NCBI GenBank assembly: GCA_002344215.1
Contig: DDSV01000017.1
Location: 60,256 to 124,255, forward strand
From: Akkermansiaceae bacterium UBA2381
GTDB lineage: Bacteria > Verrucomicrobiota > Verrucomicrobiia > Verrucomicrobiales > DEV007
Direction of reading: 5' to 3'
DNA: 64,000 bases
The notes under the pieces were generated by a model that searched no databases, was not told the DNA's origin, and saw only the letters and a program-made list of their open reading frames with translations. Both the position numbers and the translations under genes were made by a program. This document shows positions 1 to 8,023 of this stretch, in pieces (positions within the stretch are counted from its first letter, which is position 1; each line of letters opens with the position of its first letter).

Positions 1-1523
1 TATTCGGTGTCGGTGAGGCTGACCTTTCTACGGATGAAACTCCGGATCCCCTTGGCCGGACTTCCGCCTTTATGACCCAGGCGGTATTTCATCGTTACCA
101 CACCGAGACCGAGCTGCTCCGATACATCCGCCGCCTCGAAGGGAAAGACATCGCCCTGAACTGGAGCATGATTCCTCTCGGGTCCTGCACGATGAAGCTC
201 AACGCCGCATCCGAGATGATGCCGTTGAGTTGGCGGGAGGTTGGCGGCCTTCACCCCTTTGCTCCCAAAGTGCAGGTTAGCGGCTATCTCGAAATGATTC
301 GTGAACTGGAATCATGGCTCGCGGTCATCACCGGATTCGACGCGGTAAGTCTTCAGCCCAATGCGGGATCCCAGGGCGAATACGCGGGCCTTCTGGCGAT
401 CCGGCGCTTTCACGAGTCAAAGGGAGAGTCCGATCGCACTGTCTGCCTCATTCCTGTTTCCGCCCACGGGACCAATCCGGCGAGTGCGGTCATGGCCGGA
501 TTCGAAGTCGTGCCGGTCGCCTGTGACAGCGACGGGAACATTGATGTGGCCGACATGAAGGCGAAGGTGGAGATGCATGCCGCACGGCTCGGGGCGCTCA
601 TGATAACCTATCCCTCCACCCATGGGGTCTTCGAGGAGGGCGTCGCCGCGATGTGTGAACTGATTCATCGGCATGGTGGCCAGGTCTACATGGACGGTGC
701 CAATCTCAACGCCCAGGTCGGCCTTTGCTCTCCGGGTGCAATCGGGGCGGATGTCTGCCATCTCAATTTGCACAAAACCTTTTGTATTCCACACGGGGGC
801 GGGGGCCCTGGCGTCGGACCCATCGGGGTCAGGTCGCACCTTGCACCCTATCTCCCCGGGCACAGCGAATGGCCTGAGGCTCCGACTCATGCCGTCAGCG
901 CCGCTCCCTATGGAAGCGCCAGCATCCTCACGATCTCGTGGATGTACATCGCCATGATGGGGCCTGCCTTGCGCAAGGCGACCGAGGTGGCCATCCTGAA
1001 CGCCAATTATATCGCCCATCGACTCGAGCCCTTTTTCCCGGTGCTCTACCGCGGCAAAAAGGGAAGGGTGGCCCACGAGTGCATCATCGACGTCCGTGGA
1101 TTCAAAGAGCAGGCCGGGGTTGAGGTTGAGGACATTGCAAAAAGGCTCATCGACTATGGATTTCACGCTCCCACGATGTCATGGCCGGTGCCGGGGACGC
1201 TCATGATCGAGCCCACCGAAAGTGAATCAAAGGAGGAACTCGACCGCTTCTGCGAGGCGATGATTCAGATTCACCGGGAAATCGGACTCATTGTGAGCGA
1301 CGAGTGGGACTCGAGTGACAATCCGCTCAAGAATGCTCCCCACCCGGCCACGATGCTCCTCGCTGATGACTGGGCCCATCCCTACTCACGGGAAGTGGCG
1401 GCCTATCCTCTAGAATGGGTTCGTGAGCGGAAATTCTGGCCTCCGGTCAGCCGGATCGACAACGTCTATGGCGACCGCCATCTCGTCTGCACCTGTGACG
1501 GCATGGACGCCTATCAGTCCTAG
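1..1523 (+). CDS. gcvP: Glycine dehydrogenase (decarboxylating), GcvP P-protein, C-terminal part (5' end outside window)
   Basis: P-protein of the glycine cleavage system: PLP-dependent decarboxylation of glycine with transfer of the aminomethyl group to lipoyl-GcvH. The reading frame is open back to the window edge (codons in phase with position 3), and the residues before the Met at 72 read like the inter-domain region of single-chain GcvP (RTSAF..), so this is the second half of a ~950-residue protein rather than a separate GcvPB. Visible family landmarks are SMIPLGSCTMKLN, HGTNPASA, the PLP-lysine motif HLNLHKTF (Lys codon at 774-776) and the glycine-rich CIPHGGGGPG. The C terminus (VYGDRHLVCTC) is intact. 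Followed after 20 bp by a Nudix gene on the same strand. Confidence 0.95.
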   Translation, partial: FGVGEADLSTDETPDPLGRTSAFMTQAVFHRYHTETELLRYIRRLEGKDIALNWSMIPLGSCTMKLNAASEMMPLSWREVGGLHPFAPKVQVSGYLEMIRELESWLAVITGFDAVSLQPNAGSQGEYAGLLAIRRFHESKGESDRTVCLIPVSAHGTNPASAVMAGFEVVPVACDSDGNIDVADMKAKVEMHAARLGALMITYPSTHGVFEEGVAAMCELIHRHGGQVYMDGANLNAQVGLCSPGAIGADVCHLNLHKTFCIPHGGGGPGVGPIGVRSHLAPYLPGHSEWPEAPTHAVSAAPYGSASILTISWMYIAMMGPALRKATEVAILNANYIAHRLEPFFPVLYRGKKGRVAHECIIDVRGFKEQAGVEVEDIAKRLIDYGFHAPTMSWPVPGTLMIEPTESESKEELDRFCEAMIQIHREIGLIVSDEWDSSDNPLKNAPHPATMLLADDWAHPYSREVAAYPLEWVRERKFWPPVSRIDNVYGDRHLVCTCDGMDAYQS

Positions 1524-1543
1524 TTCCGCAGGAATAACGGCCC

Positions 1544-2035
1544 ATGGAAACATCTGATTCCATCGCTTTTCCCCCGACCTGGTCCCCGAATATGGTGGCG
1601 AATCTTGTCTTCATTACCCGGGGTGATGAGGTCCTCCTCATTCATAAAAAGACCGGACTCGGGGCAGGGAAGATCAATGGTCCCGGGGGAAAACTGGAAG
1701 CGGGAGAGACAGCGCTCGATGCGGCGATTCGGGAGGTTGAGGAGGAACTGCATATCACCGCTCGAGATCTCCGGGAGATGGGAGAGCTTCATTTTGATTT
1801 TGCCGACGGATTGAAACTTTATTGCACGGTTTTTCTCGGGAGTGAATTCGAGGGCACTCCCACCGAAACCCGCGAGGCCAAACCCGAGTGGTTTCCCATC
1901 GCGGACCTTCCCTTCGAGCGGATGTGGCCCGACGACCGCTACTGGCTTCCCCGGATGCTGGGAGGGAGCCGGTTCCGGGCCTGGTTCCGGTTTGACGGAG
2001 AGACGATGTTGTCGCGTGAAGTGGTATTTTTGTGA
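1544..2035 (+). CDS. Nudix hydrolase, MTH1/NUDT1-like
   Basis: 163-residue single-domain Nudix protein. The Nudix box runs from GGKLEAGE to REVEEEL (residues ~48-68), with the REUxEE core intact but His where Gly is usual. The sequence after the box (MWPDDRYWLP, then a basic FRAWFRFDGE tail) resembles MTH1-type oxidised purine nucleoside triphosphatases closely enough to suggest nucleotide-pool sanitation (8-oxo-dGTP or similar); substrate is inferred. The Met at 1544 gives an N-terminal extension; Met at 1592 (MVANLVFI) is an alternative start nearer the domain edge. Lies 20 bp after gcvP and may be co-transcribed with it. Confidence 0.85.
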   Translation: METSDSIAFPPTWSPNMVANLVFITRGDEVLLIHKKTGLGAGKINGPGGKLEAGETALDAAIREVEEELHITARDLREMGELHFDFADGLKLYCTVFLGSEFEGTPTETREAKPEWFPIADLPFERMWPDDRYWLPRMLGGSRFRAWFRFDGETMLSREVVFL

Positions 2036-2066
2036 GGATGATTTCCGCAGAAGCGCGAATCAATCG

Positions 2067-2708
2067 TCACTCCCAGACCCGTGAACTCCGCTCCGTATCA
2101 ATCCGGTAATCCGAAGTTACTCTTCCAAACATTCCTCCGCCGAGCCTCTCCGCCGCGGCTAGCGGATCGCCGGGATCACGGGCGACCTCGCCTCTCCGGT
2201 TGCCGATGCCGCGCACGACATCGACAAAATCCGAATGGGTGTAGCGGGCATATTCCTGAATCTGGTGGATGATGCCGAGTGAGGCTCCGGGATAGGTTTC
2301 CTCGGAAGCGAGGACCAGGCCGATGCGTTTGCGGGACATGCGATTGATCACAGACGCGGAATCGGGGTAACTGCCGGAGTAGAAACAGAAGGTGCGGTCA
2401 AAGAAGGCTTTCGTTTGAGCGGAGACCCCATACCAGTAAACAGGAGTGCAGAAGACCACGCCGTCCGCGGGAAGAAAGTCGTCGAAAAAGAGCGGGCGAA
2501 ATCCATCTTCGATTCCGCATTCCCCGTTTTCGCATCGGCAGGTGCGACAGTCCCGGAGGAAGGCGGTGAGATGATCGTCGAGATGGCGGAGGGTCACGCT
2601 CGACCCGGCCGTTTCGGCACCCTGTTTCACCGCTTCGGCCATTGCCGCCGAGTTGCCATTACGTCGAGGACTGCCGACAAGAATAAGAAGTTTTTTGGGC
2701 GGGGTCAT
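2067..2708 (-). CDS. NADPH-dependent FMN reductase / flavodoxin-fold NAD(P)H oxidoreductase
   Basis: 213-residue flavodoxin-like fold protein. The N-terminal strand and phosphate-binding loop read LLILVGSPRRNGNS, followed by a Cys-rich segment (CRTCRCENGEC) and the flavin-contacting TPVYWYGVSAQTKAFFDR typical of the FMN_red family. Expected to reduce flavins, quinones or small disulfide/metal substrates with NAD(P)H; the true substrate cannot be read from sequence. The start at 2708 (MTPPKK) fits the family better than an in-frame Met 30 bp upstream. Converges with the Nudix gene, whose stop is at 2035. Confidence 0.85.
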   Translation of the reverse strand: MTPPKKLLILVGSPRRNGNSAAMAEAVKQGAETAGSSVTLRHLDDHLTAFLRDCRTCRCENGECGIEDGFRPLFFDDFLPADGVVFCTPVYWYGVSAQTKAFFDRTFCFYSGSYPDSASVINRMSRKRIGLVLASEETYPGASLGIIHQIQEYARYTHSDFVDVVRGIGNRRGEVARDPGDPLAAAERLGGGMFGRVTSDYRIDTERSSRVWE

Positions 2709-2783
2709 GCCCTTGGAACAAGGCAGCTTCCGTGCCACAGTTCCGGGCTAGGGTCGTTTGGCTCGAACGGACCCCTTCGGCGC

Positions 2784-3131
2784 TCATTTCTTCCCCGGTT
2801 TGCGGTTCCGTTCTGCTGCCGCCAGAGCGGACCGTGCCCACGGAGCCATCGCGGTGGAACTATCGAGGGCCTCGTCCGGACACTGGCTGTAGGACATCAC
2901 CGTGACTTTTCCATCCTTTCCTTCGTAGCGGAAGGGTGGCAGGTCGCAGGCCTCGAACTCCGGGCGGTTTTCCGCATCTGTCTTCAGGTAGAAGACTCCA
3001 TCCGCCACCAGACCGAACATCAGCCCGTCCCGGAAAATGCCGTGTCCGCCAAACATGCGTTTGGCGACAACCACATCGAAGGGTTCGAGCAATTCGAGGA
3101 GGTGGGCGACAAAACCGGAGTCTGCAGGCAT
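2784..3131 (-). CDS. TfoX N-terminal domain protein
   Basis: 115-residue protein with the TfoX_N/YjhP-like pattern: PFDVVVAKRMFGGHGIFRDG, then GVFYLKTDAENRPEFEA and a C-terminal YSQCPDEAL segment. TfoX-N proteins are small alpha/beta proteins, some linked to competence regulation; no DNA-binding domain is visible and function is unassigned. The ATG at 3131 is chosen because a GGAG Shine-Dalgarno lies just before it and it begins 2 bp after the stop of the upstream ThuA/SMP-30 gene, so the two are probably translated from one message. Confidence 0.8.
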   Translation of the reverse strand: MPADSGFVAHLLELLEPFDVVVAKRMFGGHGIFRDGLMFGLVADGVFYLKTDAENRPEFEACDLPPFRYEGKDGKVTVMSYSQCPDEALDSSTAMAPWARSALAAAERNRKPGKK

Positions 3132-3133
3132 GT

Positions 3134-4933
3134 TTACTCCTTCCACCGTGCCCACTCGAGACCGGGGCGGTCCGCGCGGAAAGTCACGACTTGAGTGTTG
3201 TCGACCTCAGTGACGTAGACTGTTTTTCCGTCCGGACCGCCAAAACAGAGGTTGCTGGGTTTGGTGCCGGGAAGTTTGATTTCTTTCAGGATTTCCCCCT
3301 TTGCCGAGACAACCACCACGGTGCCCTTACCATGTCGTGTCGCGTAAAGGTTACCGTCGATGTCGCAGCGCATCCCGTCAAAACCGTGGTCGGGAAAGTC
3401 TTTGAGCAGGCGTTTCCCGGTGAGTGTTTTTTCCTTTGTCAGGGTGAACGCCCAGATCTTTCGCTGCTCGCTCTCATTCACATAGAGGGTCGTTCCGTCA
3501 GGACTCAGGTCGATCCCGTTGGTTGTACCCATGTCTTCGGCGAGAAGGGTGACGGTTCCATCCTGATCGATACGCCAGAGTTGTCCGGTTTTGTCCTTCC
3601 AGTTCGGATCGCTCGCATAGAGGGTTCCGTCGGTGGCGATGGCGATATCGTTGGGCTGGTTCATGCGCGGTTCATGGGCAAGGACGGTGATCTCTTTTGT
3701 TTTCGGGTCTATCCGGAGAATGTTGTGACCGGTGTAATCAGCGACAAACATGATGCCCTCCTGATTGAAGCGAATTCCGTTGCCGGTGCTGCCTTCGGGA
3801 AGCGTGACAAAAAGTTCGGCTTTGCCGTCCGGTGTCACTTTTCCAATGTTGGCTTTGTCGCCGTAGCTGACGGCATAGAGATTGCCTTCCTTGTCACAAG
3901 CGGGACCTTCGATTCCGGCAGTGAAAAGAGAGGGGTCGGTGAGGGCTTTGGCAGGTGCTGCTTCCGCGCTTTCAGCAGCCTTGCGGTTCTGTTCGCCGCC
4001 GTGCTCGAGGGCATTGGCTTCGAGGAATTCGCGGCTTGGTTTGGCGGTCTCAATCCCGTTTTCCGGGACCTCGAGCCGTGCCGACCAGGCGACTCCATTC
4101 AAGACCGTCTTGCGGAAGCTGTCATCCTCCCAGTTCCAGTGGTAGTGGAGTCCGGTAAAGCCGAAGCCGCGCCCTTTCCCATAGTCGTCACCGCGTTCGT
4201 AGGTCCAGGCGACGTGCTGGGGTTCACCCTTCGCGACCGCTTCGCGCACCGCAGGATTACCGGAGTGGGGACCATCGGGCCGTTCCATGGTTTTGGCTGG
4301 GGCGATGGCGGAGAGAATGGGGGTCACCCCTTTCAGCCCCTCGACGAAGCGCATGTGGAAATACCACTCATCATCAATGGCGAAGGGTTTGATCCCATTC
4401 GCGGCGGGATGACTGGGGAATACTTCAAAACCGGCGACCCAGTGAGGATTGACCGACCAGTTCATTTCGAAATAACCACCCATCCAGGCGAGCATGCCTT
4501 TGGCACTGGGACCGATGGGCACCTCAACGGCATAGTGGAGACAGGCGAGACCGGCTCCTGTGCGCATCACGGCGTCCAACTCAGGCACGTGGCCGTTGAC
4601 GAGATGTCCGCCGCCGCCGCCGCAGAAGAATACGACCGTATCCGCATCTTTGAAAAAGGTCGCCGGTTCTGTCGGCCAATTGATCGAGTAGCGGGACTCG
4701 ATCTTTTCCCCGGGGTAGCTTTCTTCCAGCCACTTGCCGATGAGGCGACAGCCCGCAGCGTATTCGTGGGCTCCGAAGCCGTGCGACGTTTTGTGAGAAA
4801 CAAAACAGATCACGGTCTTGTCGTCATCCGGCCCTGCGTCCGCGGTCAGCGAAAACAGCGCGGTGAGCAAAAATGCAAGCGCACCGTGGAGAGGGTGGAG
4901 TCGGCGGGTAAAGAGGGTTGATTGATGGGGCAT
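3134..4933 (-). CDS. Exported ThuA-domain / SMP-30-gluconolactonase fusion
   Basis: 599 residues. Residues 1-33 are a signal peptide (hydrophobic ALAFLLTALFSLTADA). Residues ~38-285 match the ThuA (trehalose utilisation, class I glutamine-amidotransferase-like) family: VICFVSHKTSHGFGAHEY, CGGGGGHLVNGH, GLACLHYAVEVP, GGYFEMNWSVNPHW, and a C-terminal GLHYHWNW. Residues ~335-599 form a SMP-30/gluconolactonase-type beta-propeller (DGKAELFVTLPEGSTGNGIRF, NQPNDIAIATDG, TNGIDLSPDG, DGMRCDIDGNLYATRHG, KPSNLCFGG). A periplasmic sugar-related role is plausible in this phylum, where both domains are expanded, but the substrate is unknown. Directly upstream of the TfoX-N gene. Confidence 0.85.
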   Translation of the reverse strand: MPHQSTLFTRRLHPLHGALAFLLTALFSLTADAGPDDDKTVICFVSHKTSHGFGAHEYAAGCRLIGKWLEESYPGEKIESRYSINWPTEPATFFKDADTVVFFCGGGGGHLVNGHVPELDAVMRTGAGLACLHYAVEVPIGPSAKGMLAWMGGYFEMNWSVNPHWVAGFEVFPSHPAANGIKPFAIDDEWYFHMRFVEGLKGVTPILSAIAPAKTMERPDGPHSGNPAVREAVAKGEPQHVAWTYERGDDYGKGRGFGFTGLHYHWNWEDDSFRKTVLNGVAWSARLEVPENGIETAKPSREFLEANALEHGGEQNRKAAESAEAAPAKALTDPSLFTAGIEGPACDKEGNLYAVSYGDKANIGKVTPDGKAELFVTLPEGSTGNGIRFNQEGIMFVADYTGHNILRIDPKTKEITVLAHEPRMNQPNDIAIATDGTLYASDPNWKDKTGQLWRIDQDGTVTLLAEDMGTTNGIDLSPDGTTLYVNESEQRKIWAFTLTKEKTLTGKRLLKDFPDHGFDGMRCDIDGNLYATRHGKGTVVVVSAKGEILKEIKLPGTKPSNLCFGGPDGKTVYVTEVDNTQVVTFRADRPGLEWARWKE

Positions 4934-5010
4934 GGGGCGATTGTTCTGAAAATTGTCCTGAGGTCAAGAGGCACCTTTAACGCTATCCGGTCTTAGGTGA
5001 TTGACGCAAA

Positions 5011-5040
5011 AAAGCCCCTGCGGATCACCGAAGGGGCTTT
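5011..5040 (-). terminator. Rho-independent terminator of the cytochrome gene
   Basis: An AGCCCC/GGGGCT stem (5013-5018 with 5033-5038) read on the minus strand is followed by a run of six T. It lies 36 bp beyond the cytochrome stop. The plus-strand reading also ends in TTT, but nothing on that strand needs it. Confidence 0.85.
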
Positions 5041-5075
5041 GCGGATGATTCTCGTGGCCGAGAGTCGTGTCAGGC

Positions 5076-5450
5076 TCAGTCTTTGGGCTTATGGTCCGTG
5101 TGACAGGCTTTGCAATTGGCGGCTGTGTCGAGACGCTCGATGGCCGGAGCGTCTTTTGCCCCGCCTGCGACGGCGTCCATCGCAGCGATCAGTTCGGCCA
5201 CTTTCGCGTCATATTTTGCCTGGTCTCCCTTGGGGGCCTTGGTGCCGTGCATTGTCTTAACGAGGGCGCCAAGCGCGGTGATCTCCTCTGCGGTCGCTTT
5301 GCCATCGATCACTTTGGAAAGGGGGCTTTCATCGCCCTTCATTCCCTCTTTCATGACTTTTTCGATGATCTCGTGATTTTCGTCCGCGACGGCGAAGGTG
5401 AGGGCGGCGAAGAGGGCGGCAGCGGCTACAAAAAGTGTGTTCTTTCTCAT
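5076..5450 (-). CDS. Small periplasmic c-type cytochrome (cytochrome c prime-like)
   Basis: 124 residues with a clear signal peptide (residues 1-22, cleavage near AVADEN) and a single haem-binding motif CKACH at residues 113-117, eight residues from the C terminus. Placement of CxxCH at the end of a mostly helical ~100-residue mature domain is the arrangement of class II (c') cytochromes, which bind haem in a four-helix bundle. A role in small-ligand binding or electron transfer in the periplasm is inferred. Monocistronic: own terminator downstream and divergent from pyk upstream. Confidence 0.8.
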   Translation of the reverse strand: MRKNTLFVAAAALFAALTFAVADENHEIIEKVMKEGMKGDESPLSKVIDGKATAEEITALGALVKTMHGTKAPKGDQAKYDAKVAELIAAMDAVAGGAKDAPAIERLDTAANCKACHTDHKPKD

Positions 5451-5602
5451 GGCGGGACTGTTTAATGAATGTCGACTTTGATTACAAGAAAAAATGAATC
5501 GGGCGATTAGATAGTTTTCGTTTTCATCGGAGCCGTCACTTTGAAATGGCCCTTTTCCTGCTCTAGTTGAATAAGATACGCTCCGCTGAGAGCCAGAAGC
5601 TT

Positions 5603-7021
5603 ATGTCCGAGTATTTTCGCCACACCAAGATCATCGCCACGCTCGGACCGGCCACAGAGTCGAAAGAGATGCTTGCCCAGCTCATCACGGCCGGGGTCGA
5701 CATCCTGAGGCTGAACATGGCTCATGCCACCCATCAGTGGGTCAAGGATGCGATGTGGTTTATTCGCGAGGTTTCCACTGAAGTCGGTCGTCACGTGGCG
5801 GTGATGATGGATGTGAAGGGTCCGGAGATCAGAACGGGAAAAGTGGAAAGGCCGATCAGTCTAAAGGCAGGGGATCGGGTGGAGTTCCATATCGAGGGGG
5901 CAGACCCGACTGGAGATCTTCCCTCGGTTTCGGTGAACTACCCCGGGTTGCCCCACGATCTCGAGGTGGGGAACATCGTGCTGGTGGACAGCGGGCTGAT
6001 CCGCATGAAGGTATTCGAGAAGGATGACTATCGGATCCGGCTCGAGGTGCTCACTCCGGGAGAACTGACCTCGAAGCGGCACATCAATCTACCGGGGGTG
6101 CAGGTGAATTTGCCCGCCCTGACTCAGAAGGACGAGGAGGACCTGCGCGCCGGGGTCGAGGCGGGTATTGACTTTGTTGCTCTATCCTTTGTTCGTCAGG
6201 CCGAGGATGTGAGGACCCTGCGGCGACTTCTTGATGAGCTCGGTTCAAAGGCCCGCATCATTGCCAAGATCGAGGATCAGGCGGGCGTCCGGAACATGGT
6301 TGAGATCGTCCGGGCGTCCGATGGAGTCATGGTGGCGCGCGGGGACCTCGGAATTGAAATCGATTATCATCGACTGCCGCTTGTGCAGACGGAGCTGGTC
6401 AATGCGTGCAAGGCGGACGGTAAGCCCGTTATCATCGCCACCCATCTGCTTGAGTCGATGATTAGTTCCCCCATGCCGACGCGAGCCGAGATCTCCGATG
6501 TGTCGAACGCGGTGCGGGAGCAGGCGGATGCGGTGATGCTGTCGGGAGAGACGACCGTGGGCGGATATCCATTGGAATCCGTCCAGGTGCTAAAGAATAT
6601 CATTCAGAGCATCGAGCCGACCGTTCCCCCGGGATTGAACGATCGAATCAAGCTGAAGGAACCGAAGGCAAAAATGCTTCGCTCGGCGGCGGTTCTTGCT
6701 GCTGATCTGGAAAATTCGGGGATTGTCGTTTTTACCCGCAGTGGATTCCTCGCCTATGTTCTTGGTGCGCTGCGACCGCACGGGGTGCCGATTTATGCGT
6801 TCACCGATGTGGATGCCATCTTCCGCCAGCTCCTGCTGCCATGGGGCGTGGAACCATTTCTGATGGAGTTCTCGGAAGATCCCGAGCAAACGATTCTGGA
6901 TGCGCTCAATTATCTGAAGCGGCGTAACTGGGCGAAACCGGGCGATTGCCTCGTGGTCATCACCAACGCTTTGGCCAACGACAAGGTGATCGATACCCTC
7001 CAACTCCGTCATGTGGAGTGA
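5603..7021 (+). CDS. pyk: Pyruvate kinase
   Basis: 472-residue glycolytic enzyme converting PEP and ADP to pyruvate and ATP. Diagnostic stretches: HTKIIATLGPATES at the N terminus, MDVKGPEIRTG, LSFVRQAEDV, IAKIEDQAGVRN (catalytic Lys), VARGDLGIE, ATHLLESMI and VMLSGETTVGGYP. The C-terminal domain is present. ATG 5603 is preferred over an in-frame TTG at 5567 because family proteins start close to the HTKII strand; no strong Shine-Dalgarno is visible for either. Confidence 0.95.
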   Translation: MSEYFRHTKIIATLGPATESKEMLAQLITAGVDILRLNMAHATHQWVKDAMWFIREVSTEVGRHVAVMMDVKGPEIRTGKVERPISLKAGDRVEFHIEGADPTGDLPSVSVNYPGLPHDLEVGNIVLVDSGLIRMKVFEKDDYRIRLEVLTPGELTSKRHINLPGVQVNLPALTQKDEEDLRAGVEAGIDFVALSFVRQAEDVRTLRRLLDELGSKARIIAKIEDQAGVRNMVEIVRASDGVMVARGDLGIEIDYHRLPLVQTELVNACKADGKPVIIATHLLESMISSPMPTRAEISDVSNAVREQADAVMLSGETTVGGYPLESVQVLKNIIQSIEPTVPPGLNDRIKLKEPKAKMLRSAAVLAADLENSGIVVFTRSGFLAYVLGALRPHGVPIYAFTDVDAIFRQLLLPWGVEPFLMEFSEDPEQTILDALNYLKRRNWAKPGDCLVVITNALANDKVIDTLQLRHVE

Positions 7022-7056
7022 AGGTCGGCATGACCGGACAACGGCTCCCGGATTCC

Positions 7057-7950
7057 TCAATATTTTTGCGGGACGATCATGCTATCCGGCACCGGGATCC
7101 TCTGGTAGTCGTCTCTGTGTTGACGAGGCGGTAGTTCCACCTCGGGTCGGTCAATTTCCTCGTAGGGAATCTGACTGAGAAAGTGATTAAGGCAGTTCAG
7201 TCGTGCCCGCTTTTTGTTGTCGGCGGGGATGATCCACCAAGGTGCTTCCGGAATATGGGTGCGTTCCAACATGATTTCCTTCGCCCGGGTGTAATCTTCC
7301 CAGCGGCGGCGGGATTCAAGGTCCATGGGGCTGAGTTTCCAGCGTTTCAGAGGGTCGTGAATGCGGGAGGAGAATCGGAAGATCTGTTCCTCGTCCTGAA
7401 TTGAGAACCAGTATTTGATCAGTCTGATTCCGGATCTCGCCAGCATGCGTTCGAATTCAGGGACCGAGCGGAAAAATTCCTCGTATTCCTCGTCGGTGCA
7501 GAATCCCATGACGCGCTCAACGCCGGCACGATTATACCAACTGCGATCAAAAAGGACGATTTCGCCGCCTGCCGGGAGATGGGAGATATAGCGCTGGAAA
7601 TACCATTGCGTCCGCTCGCGGTCGTTCGGAGCGGGGAGGGCGGCGACGCGGCAGATTCGTGGGCTAAGCCGCTGGGTGATCCGGCTGATGGTGCCTCCCT
7701 TTCCGGCGGAGTCGCGGCCTTCGAAGACGAGAACAATCTTCTCTTTTTTTGCGACGACCCAGTCCTGGAGCTTGACCAGTTCAATCTGGAGACGATGCAG
7801 TTCCCTGAAATACTCGCGTCGAAACGCGGCCGACTCGTCGGCATCGACGCCCTCCTGACGCGAGAATTCATGGAGCTCCATCTCCAGTTCCTCGTCAAAA
7901 TTGTCGAGAAACTCCTCGCGGACGCGGCGGATCAGATCAGTATCGTTCAT
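7057..7950 (-). CDS. ppk2: Polyphosphate kinase 2 (PPK2 family)
   Basis: 297 residues, one PPK2 domain. Walker A is GRDSAGKGG (residues 78-86); the lid and Walker B regions read NDRERTQWYFQRY and IVLFDRSWYNRAGVERVMGF; KYWFSIQDEEQ and RIHDPLKRWKLSPMD are further family signatures. PPK2 enzymes phosphorylate nucleoside di- or monophosphates with polyphosphate; one full-length domain with this lid suggests the NDP-phosphorylating class, an inference. Converges with pyk (35 bp gap). A 16-bp palindrome lies 45 bp before the start. Confidence 0.92.
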   Translation of the reverse strand: MNDTDLIRRVREEFLDNFDEELEMELHEFSRQEGVDADESAAFRREYFRELHRLQIELVKLQDWVVAKKEKIVLVFEGRDSAGKGGTISRITQRLSPRICRVAALPAPNDRERTQWYFQRYISHLPAGGEIVLFDRSWYNRAGVERVMGFCTDEEYEEFFRSVPEFERMLARSGIRLIKYWFSIQDEEQIFRFSSRIHDPLKRWKLSPMDLESRRRWEDYTRAKEIMLERTHIPEAPWWIIPADNKKRARLNCLNHFLSQIPYEEIDRPEVELPPRQHRDDYQRIPVPDSMIVPQKY

Positions 7951-7995
7951 GACCGGGAAGATGCCCGATCAAAGATGAAATGAGGGGCCTATTCC

Positions 7996-8011
7996 GTGGC
8001 AATATTGTCAC
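7996..8011. promoter_or_regulatory. Palindrome GTGGCAATATTGTCAC upstream of ppk2
   Basis: Arms GTG-x-CAAT / ATTG-x-CAC form a near-perfect 16-bp inverted repeat between trpE (ends 8024) and the ppk2 start (7950). There is no T-run, so a terminator is unlikely. It could be an operator for ppk2; the regulator is unknown. Confidence 0.3.
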
Positions 8012-8023
8012 GGCATCCACTCT

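Noticed and set aside
2936..4921. A 661-codon open frame on the plus strand
   Set aside because: It lies opposite the ThuA/SMP-30 gene, which has clear domains and a signal peptide; the antisense translation has no recognisable motif and reflects GC-rich codon bias.
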